Assembly (NCBI GenBank): GCA_021129835.1 | Contig: JAJOKM010000112.1 | Span: 1-5,129 of the forward strand | DNA length: 5,129 nt | From: Thermodesulfovibrionales bacterium | GTDB lineage: Bacteria > Nitrospirota > Thermodesulfovibrionia > Thermodesulfovibrionales > Dissulfurispiraceae | Direction: 5' to 3' | Shown here: positions 1-5,129 of the stretch, in pieces | Layout of the letters: every line of letters starts with the position of its first letter | Position numbering within the stretch: position 1 is the first letter of the stretch | Notes under the pieces: generated by a model | The model's database searches: none | What the model was told of the DNA's origin: nothing | Seen by the model: the letters and a program-made list of their open reading frames with translations, nothing else | Position numbers and translations under genes: made by a program

Positions 1-23
1 TTATACTACCCACTTAAAACAGC

Positions 24-55
24 GAGGAACCTTTATTTTTATTTTGGTTCTTCTC
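24..55 (-). terminator. Weak possible hairpin after the last gene
   Basis: Just after the membrane-protein stop, GAACC (27-31) can pair with GGTTC (46-50) around a 14-base AT-rich loop. Three more pairs (GAG 24-26 with CTC 53-55) are possible across a two-base bulge. On the minus strand only a short TTTT follows several bases later, so this is a poor intrinsic terminator at best. The rest of 1-55 shows no gene start or other signal I can support. Confidence 0.2.
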
Positions 56-478
56 CTACTTAGGCGCCTGTATCGGCGGAAGATTTCTTTTGGCACGAAT
101 CCAGTTGATTGCAGAGATCACACCCGGTCGCTTGGCAAACCACCGCTCTATTGCAACTTTTCCCGGAAAATTCATCAGCATAAGACCGACCAGGATTGTG
201 ATAATTCCTTGACCCGGTAAAAATAAGAGCACAAAACCTGCCACGACGAATAATACACCAAAAAAATTTTTAATAAATATTAATATAAAATAGAGGGTTG
301 GATGCAGCTTACGGTAGCGACCAGACCTCCTCTTTCTATTTGTAAAATAGTCTACTGGAATTATAGCAACTAATACAGGAACCATTGCAATGGTTACTGC
401 AAATGCAACTAATGAAACTAATGGAAGAATTGCTAACCACCAGAGTATGGCTTCATGAGTGATAACATATTCAAGCAT
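56..478 (-). CDS. Small membrane protein resembling the PGPGW family
   Basis: A 140-residue inner-membrane protein of unknown function. A long hydrophobic segment at about 11-41 is followed by VDYFTNRKRRSGRYRK, a basic loop likely to face the cytoplasm by the positive-inside rule. Two closely spaced hydrophobic segments follow at about 62-87 and 90-103, separated by LPGQG (87-91), then FPGK (104-107) and a basic tail (ERWFAKRPGVISAINWIRAKRNLPP). The LPGQG-ITI-GL-FPGK pattern matches what I recall of putative transmembrane proteins grouped as PGPGW, here with PGQG replacing PGPG. ATG 478 overlaps the stop of the alanyl-tRNA synthetase fragment by eight bases and has only a weak purine-rich site (AGAAAG), so it may rely on translational coupling. 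Nothing in the sequence ties it to the redox genes. Confidence 0.8.
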   Translation of the reverse strand: MLEYVITHEAILWWLAILPLVSLVAFAVTIAMVPVLVAIIPVDYFTNRKRRSGRYRKLHPTLYFILIFIKNFFGVLFVVAGFVLLFLPGQGIITILVGLMLMNFPGKVAIERWFAKRPGVISAINWIRAKRNLPPIQAPK

Positions 479-728
479 GAGATTCTTTCTGATTCTCCAG
501 GACTATCTTGCAAACCTCTTCAAGAGCCTGATCCAACTTTTCAGGCATTGTGCTTCCAGACTGCGCCATAGCCGGCCTTCCTCCGCTGCTGCCGCCAACC
601 ACAGCCGCAACCTTTTCTATAATACTTCCCGCATGAACCGGTCCAAGAACCGTTCCTGCTTGCTCAATCTGATGCCACTTCTGCCTCTTTAAGCCATAAT
701 AGTCTCGAGCCATTGATAACTTGGGCAT
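471..728 (-). pseudogene. Orphan C-terminal fragment of alanyl-tRNA synthetase (DHHA1 domain tail)
   Basis: Residues about 31-78 of this open frame resemble the extreme C-terminus of AlaRS: VHAGSIIEKVAAVVGG, then SSGGRPAMAQSGS, then PEKLDQALEEV. The family form is roughly HAG-(I/L)-(I/V)-x-E-V-A, a glycine-rich run, GRPDMAQ-G-G, and a closing helix. Catalytic, tRNA-recognition and editing domains are all absent, leaving about 50 of the usual 850-900 residues. The frame extends upstream into nuoG (ATG at 728 or 713), but those residues are only nuoG read in another frame and neither start has a ribosome binding site. Recognisable similarity begins almost exactly at the nuoG stop (664). Its stop overlaps the start of the next gene by eight bases. 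Most likely the stump of a deleted alaS gene, or an assembly join; a functional mini-protein is less likely. Similarity is judged by eye. Confidence 0.75.
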
Positions 729-2679
729 TTATAGACTCTATCAGCTCGCCCGCCTCCAGATCAAGGCCTTCACTCCGAGCAAAAGGATTAAATGATACCG
801 CTGTTTTTATCTTTATAAGTCTCTTCGCCTCACTCTCTTTTGCCTCTTTCATATCAACTCCCATTGCCTTTGCAATATCCACAAATATCTCTCTGTCTGT
901 TTTTGCCTCGCCAGCAGGCTCAACCGCCTTGCAGACATGCCTTAATCTGCCAAGATAATCGACTATTGTTCCATCAGCCTCAAGAAATGCTGCTGATGGA
1001 AGGACTACATCAGCCTGCTTTGCAAGCTCGGTGAGGTGGGAGTTTTGGACTATAAGAAAACCAACATCTGGTCTCTTGTCGAGCGGCACAGCGCCTATTG
1101 CATAAAGGAGAGTCAATCCTCCGGAAATCATGTCGTTGTAAGATTTTCCGTTAGTCGTCAGACCCATCATCAGCGCTCCCTTTGCATTGCTCTCTATCGG
1201 AACTGATACGGCAGCGCCTTTTAAGAGACTGATATTTGCAGCAGCAAGGTACATAGCTGGCGAAGTCAATATTATAGGATTCTCTGCTTCAACAAAAAGC
1301 GTTGCCGCCGTATCTATTATCTCGGTTGTGGAAGCCCCTGAGACTTCTGAAGTCAGCCTTTTGTCCCCCGCGATGCCTTTATCTATTATTGCCTTTGCAA
1401 AGGATCTGAGAGTCTTTGTCTCATCTCCGACGAGATTTGCTGCTGCCACCGGCGCAATAGCCGGCTCTGCTGAGTTAATGGTAATCAATTTTAGACCGGC
1501 ATTAACCCTTCTTCTTATAATTGCATCGAGGGCAGGCAAGACCCTTTCCTGCTGGTCCGGGTCGAGATCAACCAGAACAAACAGATCTGCTGACTCAATA
1601 TCGGCATCGCCAGAAATTAATGTGTCGAGATCACCATAAAGGCTTACAGTCGTATCGATGTTTTTAGTCTTTACCACATCAAAAACCAATCTCTTTAAAG
1701 TAAGGGCGTCTTCATTTAATAAACTACCAGTCGTTATAAATCCAGAGTTTTTAGTTGACTTTTCGAGCTCCTTTGCTAATACGTCTATTACATTCTGCCA
1801 GGTAGTCTCTCTTAATTCGCCATTAACGCGGATTAATGGGAAAGTAACCCTCGTATCAGCCTCAATACAGTCAAAGCCAAACCTGCCGTAAGCACAGATG
1901 TATCTTTCAGGAGAACCTTCTACTTCACCAGCAGTAATAAGCATCGCAGATCCATCTTTTGTCCTTACAGTTATATCACAGCTATTTCCACAGAGAAGGC
2001 AGACAGAATTTATCTTCTCATATTCCCATTCCCTACCCTTTCTCCACCTGTCAGCCTCAAGGAGGGCATTAACAGGACAGGCATCAATACAACTGCCGCA
2101 GAATGTGCATCCTGATTCTTTGAGGGGTTTATCATTAGCCGTTATAACCTTTGAGTCAACCCCCCTGCCCATAAATCCAAGGACATTAGTTCCCTGTTCT
2201 TTGCAGATCCTCACACATTTTCCACAGAGAATACAGTATTCAGGGTCACGCTTGATAAAGGGGTTAGTCTCGTCAGTTGGGTAACCGAATGTCTTTCGTG
2301 TAAAAGATGACTCTTTTATTCCGAGGTCATAAGCATACTCCTGCAGACGGCAGATGCCTGCCTTTGTGCATGTCATGCAATCAAATGGGTGCATCGACAG
2401 TATAAGGTCTATTGTAAACTTTCTGATCTCCTGAACCTTCTCTGTTTTTGTATTAACTATCATCCCTTCCTTGACCTTCATAGTGCAGGCTACCATTGGC
2501 GCCTTCAGCCCTTCTATTTCGACGAGACACAATCTGCATGCACCGATGCCCTTTGAACCCTTGAGATAGCAAAGATTTGGTATATGAATACCATTAAGTT
2601 CCGCCGCATCAATAAGGTTCATCCTCTCAGGGGATTGAACCTTTTTTCCATCTATTGTTAAATTTACCATGTTCGCCAT
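664..2679 (-). CDS. nuoG: NuoG-like iron-sulfur subunit with shortened, apparently non-catalytic molybdopterin-type domain
   Basis: This 671-residue electron-wire subunit is the expected partner of NuoF. Domains in order: plant-type [2Fe-2S] ferredoxin (C37, C48, C51, C65); His-Cys [4Fe-4S] NADH-G domain (H97, C101, C104, C110, then RLQ); two complete ferredoxin motifs (C149, C152, C155, C159 and C191, C194, C197, C201); N7-like [4Fe-4S] of the molybdopterin oxidoreductase fold (C227, C230, C234, C262, within ICAYGRFGFD); then a reduced molybdopterin-type domain to about 610 that ends with ADVVLPSAAFLEADGT and LGRLRHV. Two full ferredoxin motifs are a hydrogenase/formate dehydrogenase trait; complex I NuoG has fewer cysteines here. 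The catalytic Cys/Sec-His motif expected after the NID segment near 340 is absent (VSLYGDLDT instead), so oxidoreduction at molybdenum is unlikely. AAGGAGG five bases before ATG fixes the start. The 3' end overlaps the alanyl-tRNA synthetase remnant and its last residues may be altered. Confidence 0.93.
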   Translation of the reverse strand: MANMVNLTIDGKKVQSPERMNLIDAAELNGIHIPNLCYLKGSKGIGACRLCLVEIEGLKAPMVACTMKVKEGMIVNTKTEKVQEIRKFTIDLILSMHPFDCMTCTKAGICRLQEYAYDLGIKESSFTRKTFGYPTDETNPFIKRDPEYCILCGKCVRICKEQGTNVLGFMGRGVDSKVITANDKPLKESGCTFCGSCIDACPVNALLEADRWRKGREWEYEKINSVCLLCGNSCDITVRTKDGSAMLITAGEVEGSPERYICAYGRFGFDCIEADTRVTFPLIRVNGELRETTWQNVIDVLAKELEKSTKNSGFITTGSLLNEDALTLKRLVFDVVKTKNIDTTVSLYGDLDTLISGDADIESADLFVLVDLDPDQQERVLPALDAIIRRRVNAGLKLITINSAEPAIAPVAAANLVGDETKTLRSFAKAIIDKGIAGDKRLTSEVSGASTTEIIDTAATLFVEAENPIILTSPAMYLAAANISLLKGAAVSVPIESNAKGALMMGLTTNGKSYNDMISGGLTLLYAIGAVPLDKRPDVGFLIVQNSHLTELAKQADVVLPSAAFLEADGTIVDYLGRLRHVCKAVEPAGEAKTDREIFVDIAKAMGVDMKEAKESEAKRLIKIKTAVSFNPFARSEGLDLEAGELIESINAQVINGSRLLWLKEAEVASD

Positions 2680-2700
2680 TTAAACCTCCTTAATTAGTTT

Positions 2701-2766
2701 ATGAGTAAATGGGTAGATGGGTTTATGAGTATACTAACCCATTCACACATATGCTCATATGCTCAT
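2701..2766. repeat. Symmetric intergenic element: two convergent four-unit octamer arrays
   Basis: The gap before nuoG is filled by 8-base units of approximate form ATGRGYNN. On the plus strand 2701-2732 reads ATGAGTAA, ATGGGTAG, ATGGGTTT, ATGAGTAT. After a two-base centre (AC, 2733-2734), the minus strand of 2735-2766 holds ATGGGTTA, ATGTGTGA, ATGAGCAT, ATGAGCAT in opposite orientation. The right end touches the stop codon of the iron-sulfur gene (2767-2769), and the left end lies ten bases from the nuoG ribosome binding site. An 11-base direct repeat (GTTTATGAGTA at 2697 and 2721) is part of the pattern. Arms can pair imperfectly, for example GTGAATGGGT with ACCCATTTAC on the transcript. 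It may be an mRNA-processing or translation-balancing hairpin, or a copy of a dispersed genomic repeat; I do not recognise a named family. Confidence 0.75.
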
Positions 2767-3357
2767 TCACGCACTTGCTAACTCTCTGCCTCTTGCCTCG
2801 ACGATTATAACCGCCCCGGTTGGACAGACATCTACACACTCGTCGCACTTAGTGCACCTTTTTTGTCGTATCTCAAAAGGCAGATAACCGCTTTGATAAG
2901 GCCTCTTTTTTTCTCCGATAATTGCGTTGTATTTGCATATCTCCTGGCAAAGTCCGCACATGGTGCATTTGTCAGGAACAATTACATATTCTATAAAGGC
3001 GAGACACTCCATATCAGGACATCGCCCTTCAATATGTTCATGATAAACACCTGTATTCATCCATTCAATGATAAACCTTGCTGTATCCTTGCCTTTTTTA
3101 CACATGGAGGCTTCAATCATTCCTGTAGTAATCTTTTTCAAGGCATCCAAGTCTAACTCTGCTGCTTTACCTTCGACTATATTCTGCAATCTTATCTTTG
3201 CTTCAAAGCTGCCCATAGCACAGGGGAAACACCTGCCACACATGGGACCTGAAAGGAATTTCGTAATATAATAGAGCGCCTTATTAACAGGGCATTTTAT
3301 GGTTCTTTCGGCCTCTAATTTTATCTCTTCTACTTTCAACTCTTTAGCTTCTACCAT
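2767..3357 (-). CDS. Flavin-free NuoF-type [4Fe-4S] domain fused to a 2x[4Fe-4S] ferredoxin domain
   Basis: A 196-residue predicted electron-transfer protein, cytoplasmic by lack of any signal or membrane segment. Residues about 20-120 match the iron-sulfur end of NuoF: CGRCFPC supplies C40, C43 and C46, and SMC at 84-86 supplies the fourth ligand, followed by a helical run like that before the NuoF terminus. C113 and C118 match the paired cysteines found in the linker of HydB-like proteins. Residues 131-141 (CTMCGLCQEIC) and 168-178 (CTKCDECVDVC) are two ferredoxin motifs; the second is followed by PTGAV. The FMN/NADH region is absent, so the protein cannot bind NADH in the usual way and is best read as an extra electron relay in the complex. 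The start is supported by GGAGG seven bases upstream. It follows the CBS gene by 15 bases. The architecture is clear, but its place in the complex is inference. Confidence 0.9.
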   Translation of the reverse strand: MVEAKELKVEEIKLEAERTIKCPVNKALYYITKFLSGPMCGRCFPCAMGSFEAKIRLQNIVEGKAAELDLDALKKITTGMIEASMCKKGKDTARFIIEWMNTGVYHEHIEGRCPDMECLAFIEYVIVPDKCTMCGLCQEICKYNAIIGEKKRPYQSGYLPFEIRQKRCTKCDECVDVCPTGAVIIVEARGRELASA

Positions 3358-3372
3358 ATTCTTGCCTCCAGA

Positions 3373-3761
3373 TCAATAAACCTGTTCTGCCAGGTAGCAT
3401 ATCTCTGGCATGAAATATCTAATAATATCTCTAAAAGATATCACACCATCAACTTTATCATCGGTCGCTACGAGCAAATACCTAATGTTTTTTCCACACA
3501 TAACAGTAAGCGCAACACTCACATCTGTTGCTTCATTAAATGTCAGGGGATTCTTTGTCATCACATCTTTTACAATCTCATTATTTAAAGAGATACCTTT
3601 TGCATGGCACATCAAAATATCCCTCTCCGTAAATATCCCTAAAATATCACCATTCTCCTTTACTATCACGCACCCTATATTTTTCTCGGCCATCGTCCTT
3701 ATTACATCACCCACATTGTCGCCGAAGTCGTCTTCATACCTAAAATGTCCTTTAGCTTCAT
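3373..3761 (-). CDS. Two-CBS-domain protein, apparently frameshifted near its N-terminus
   Basis: A small protein made essentially of a CBS pair (Bateman module), which in known families binds adenosine nucleotides and often regulates a neighbouring enzyme. CBS1 contains the run from GDVIRTM through GIFTERDIL, and CBS2 follows KDVMTKNPLTF and ends with GVISFRDIIRYF. Both ribose-contacting motifs of the form G-h-x-T/S-x-x-D are intact (GIFTERD and GVISFRD), so nucleotide binding is plausible. There is an oddity at the start. ATG 3761, behind a strong ribosome binding site, begins MKLKDILGMKTTSA, a typical CBS-protein opening, but that frame stops at 3702. The CBS body is in the -1 frame, which can be opened only from GTG 3822 (overlapping the previous gene by 19 bases) or ATG 3795, giving a 30-40 residue leader that looks nothing like a CBS domain. 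Sequencing or assembly error, a real mutation, or use of the alternative start (a 149-residue protein from 3822) are all possible. The domain assignment is firm; the start is not. Confidence 0.85.
3702..3761 (-). other. Out-of-frame N-terminal segment of the CBS gene (19 codons)
   Basis: This short frame reads MKLKDILGMKTTSATMWVM and stops. Its first seven residues resemble the usual first helix of small CBS proteins, and it has the best ribosome binding site in the neighbourhood. Its codons sit one base downstream of the CBS-body frame, so restoring continuity needs one extra base (or removal of two), or a -1 slip. The distance from MKLKDIL to VGDVI is also about five residues shorter than I would expect, which fits a small deletion rather than a single-base error. 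No canonical X-XXY-YYZ slippery heptamer is in phase here. Confidence 0.6.
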
Positions 3762-3766
3762 CTCTG

Positions 3767-3774
3767 CCTCCCTC
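3767..3774 (-). promoter_or_regulatory. Ribosome binding site that decides the CBS gene start
   Basis: The minus strand reads GAGGGAGG followed by a five-base spacer (CAGAG) and ATG at 3761. Strength and spacing match the sites of the next two genes in the operon (GGAGG before 3357 and AAGGAGG before 2679). The in-frame start candidates for the CBS body, GTG at 3822 and ATG at 3795, lack a comparable site. This is why 3761 is taken as the original start even though it is out of frame with the downstream CBS domains. Confidence 0.75.
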
Positions 3775-3775
3775 G

Positions 3776-3793
3776 GTATAATATTCATTATAC
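3776..3793 (-). promoter_or_regulatory. Perfect 7-bp AT-rich inverted repeat just upstream of the CBS gene ribosome binding site
   Basis: GTATAAT and ATTATAC form perfect 7-base arms around a 4-base loop in the gap between the NuoF-like gene and the CBS gene. The repeat ends one base before the purine-rich ribosome binding site at 3767-3774. It could be a small mRNA hairpin or a protein-binding palindrome. The minus strand also reads TATAAT at 3792-3787, with a weak -35-like TCCACA 18 bases upstream, so an internal promoter is possible. All three readings are inference; an AT-rich palindrome of this size can arise by chance. Confidence 0.35.
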
Positions 3794-3803
3794 ATTATTA
3801 GAA

Positions 3804-5129
3804 TTAGACATGTGGATAACACCCCTCTATCTTTACCGTATCAAAAGGACAGGCCTCATAACAGGCCTTGCACTTGACACAGTAATCCTGATCTATATAG
3901 AAGCTATCCCGGAGTTCTACAATTGCGTTATAGGCACATACCTGTTTGCATTCGCTACAGAGAAGGCACTCTGTATTGTCTATTTTGTAAAGGCCGAGAC
4001 CTCTGCATGCCTTTGCCCTGCAGAATTTATTATTGATATGTTCTTCATACTCCTCTCTGAAATATTTTATAGTCGAAAGCACAGGATTTGGCGCTGTCTT
4101 GCCAAGCCCGCAGAGTGAACTCTCTTTGACCATATTCCCAATATATTGGAGTCTTTCTATATCTCCAGGCACTCCTTCACCCTTTATGATCTTATTGAGT
4201 ATCTGGAGCATCTGGTATGTGCCAATTCTGCAAGATGGGCATTTGCCACAAGACTCTGATCTGCAGAACGAGAGGAAATACCTTGCAATACCTACCATGC
4301 AATCATCCTCACTCATGACGACGAGGCCACCAGAACCCATCATCGAGCCTATGCCGAGCAGAGAATCGAAATCTATCTGGAGATCTATGAGTTCCGCTGG
4401 TATACATCCGCCAGACGGGCCACCTGTCTGTACTGCCTTAAGCCGCCTGTCTTGCAATATCCCTCCACCTATGTCATAGATTATCTCTTTCAGTGTAATG
4501 CCCATAGGAACCTCGATAAGTCCTGTGTTTTTAATCTTCCCTGCAAGGGCAAAGACCTTTGTGCCCTTGCTCCTTTCTGTTCCAATCTCTGCAAAGCTAT
4601 TGCCTCCATGTATAATAATATGGGAGACATTGGCAAAGGTCTCGATATTATTTATGCAAGTAGGGTATGACCAGACACCTTCTTCTGCCGGATATGGTGG
4701 CCTCTGCAGAGGGAACCCTCTTTGGCCTTCGATAGATACTAAAAGGGCGGTCTCTTCACCACAGACAAAGGCGCCTGCGCCCTCCTTTATTGATATGTCA
4801 AAACTAAAATCAGTTCCAAGGATATTGTCCCCTAAAAGCCCCATGTTCTGAGCTTGCCCCACAGCAATACCTAAATTTTCGACGGCCAATGGATACTCAT
4901 GCCTCACATATATAAATCCATATCTGGCGCCAACCGCATATGCACATATTAACATCCCTTCTATAATGGCATGTGGGTCACCTTCCATTATAGAACGATC
5001 CATAAATGCCCCTGGGTCTCCTTCGTCACCATTTGCCACAACTATTTTTGTCTTATTAAGTGTCCTCTTCGCAGTCTCCCACTTTATTCCTGTCGGGAAT
5101 CCAGCCCCGCCCCGCCCCCTGAGACCTGA
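3804..5129 (-). CDS. nuoF: NuoF/HydB-like NADH- and FMN-binding subunit with C-terminal 2x[4Fe-4S] ferredoxin domain (5' end cut by window)
   Basis: This flavin-iron-sulfur subunit oxidises NADH at FMN and passes electrons to iron-sulfur clusters in soluble NADH dehydrogenase, hydrogenase or formate dehydrogenase complexes. The frame is open to the window edge, so the 441 visible residues lack the true start. A GTG at 5039 falls inside the conserved core and is not the start. Counting from the edge, GLRGRGGAGFPTG lies at 2-14, NGDEGDPGAF at 33-42, EGDPH at 49-53 and GAGAFVCGEETAL at 117-129; these are the family's FMN/NADH signatures. An SLBB-like stretch follows at about 190-260. The N3-type [4Fe-4S] ligands are C294, C297, C300 and C340. 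The tail carries two CX2CX2CX3C motifs (C388-C398 and C417-C427), as in HydB/HndC-type diaphorases and unlike the shorter NuoF of classical complex I. At least about 60 N-terminal residues are missing, possibly with a thioredoxin-like [2Fe-2S] domain. The stop lies 42 bases before the preferred start of the CBS gene. Confidence 0.95.
   Translation of the reverse strand, partial: SGLRGRGGAGFPTGIKWETAKRTLNKTKIVVANGDEGDPGAFMDRSIMEGDPHAIIEGMLICAYAVGARYGFIYVRHEYPLAVENLGIAVGQAQNMGLLGDNILGTDFSFDISIKEGAGAFVCGEETALLVSIEGQRGFPLQRPPYPAEEGVWSYPTCINNIETFANVSHIIIHGGNSFAEIGTERSKGTKVFALAGKIKNTGLIEVPMGITLKEIIYDIGGGILQDRRLKAVQTGGPSGGCIPAELIDLQIDFDSLLGIGSMMGSGGLVVMSEDDCMVGIARYFLSFCRSESCGKCPSCRIGTYQMLQILNKIIKGEGVPGDIERLQYIGNMVKESSLCGLGKTAPNPVLSTIKYFREEYEEHINNKFCRAKACRGLGLYKIDNTECLLCSECKQVCAYNAIVELRDSFYIDQDYCVKCKACYEACPFDTVKIEGCYPHV

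Noticed and set aside
1187..1639. 150-codon open frame on the plus strand
   Set aside because: It lies entirely inside the well-supported NuoG-like gene on the other strand, has no ribosome binding site or recognisable domain, and reads as an antisense shadow. The other plus-strand open frames were rejected for the same reason.
664..2679. Catalytic formate dehydrogenase or [FeFe]-hydrogenase large subunit
   Set aside because: No Cys/Sec-His molybdenum-site motif and no H-cluster cysteine signatures follow the ferredoxin domains; the C-terminal part is a shortened molybdopterin-type fold.
2701..2766. CRISPR-like array
   Set aside because: Units are 8 bases, imperfect and partly inverted, with no spacers; this does not fit a CRISPR repeat-spacer layout.
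3702..3761. Programmed -1 frameshift in the CBS gene
   Set aside because: No in-phase slippery heptamer is present between the start and the stop of the short frame, and the spacing also looks several residues short; an indel or deletion is the simpler reading.
5037..5039. GTG at 5039 as the start of the NuoF-like protein
   Set aside because: The codon is a valine inside a conserved core motif, and the same frame continues upstream to the window edge through GLRGRGGAGFPTG, so the gene is cut by the window rather than starting here.
5101..5120. Locally GC-rich run at the right edge
   Set aside because: It encodes the glycine/arginine-rich RGRGGAG part of the flavin-binding motif, which accounts for the composition without foreign DNA.

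Overview
The window is one strand-consistent block. Every convincing gene lies on the minus strand, so transcription runs from the right edge (5129) to the left edge (1). The genes are packed with short gaps or overlaps, as in an operon. The core is a soluble NADH:acceptor oxidoreductase module built from NuoF/HydB-like and NuoG-like iron-sulfur proteins. I see no membrane subunits of complex I and no hydrogenase H-cluster or formate dehydrogenase active site in view. Dense iron-sulfur content of this kind suggests an anaerobic bacterium. Moderately AT-rich base use and strong GGAGG ribosome binding sites fit lineages such as Nitrospirota, Desulfobacterota or Omnitrophota, but the window alone does not settle taxonomy.

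Layout in transcription order: (1) 5129-3804, a NuoF/HydB-type NADH- and FMN-binding subunit with a C-terminal 2x[4Fe-4S] ferredoxin tail, cut at its 5' end by the window edge. (2) 3761-3373, a small two-CBS-domain protein whose best start (MKLKDIL, behind a GGAGG site) is out of frame with the CBS body, so the gene looks frameshifted. (3) 3357-2767, an iron-sulfur protein that repeats the NuoF C-terminal [4Fe-4S] domain without the flavin part, followed by a 2x[4Fe-4S] ferredoxin domain. (4) 2766-2701, a symmetric intergenic element of two convergent four-unit octamer arrays. (5) 2679-664, a NuoG-like subunit with five iron-sulfur sites and a shortened molybdopterin-type domain without an evident catalytic residue. 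(6) 728-471, an orphan fragment of the alanyl-tRNA synthetase C-terminal (DHHA1) domain, probably a gene remnant. (7) 478-56, a small membrane protein resembling the PGPGW family. The last 55 bases hold no gene that I can see.

Working model (inference): NADH is oxidised at FMN on NuoF, and electrons run through the NuoF clusters, the extra iron-sulfur protein and the NuoG-like chain to a partner encoded elsewhere, such as a hydrogenase, formate dehydrogenase or ferredoxin. The CBS protein has both nucleotide-ribose motifs and could sense adenylates or a related nucleotide to tune this module. The alanyl-tRNA synthetase remnant and the membrane protein probably share the transcript by position rather than by function.

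The observations most worth a second look are the octamer inverted-array element, the CBS frame break, the alanyl-tRNA synthetase tail abutting the nuoG end, and the flavin-free copy of the NuoF iron-sulfur domain.
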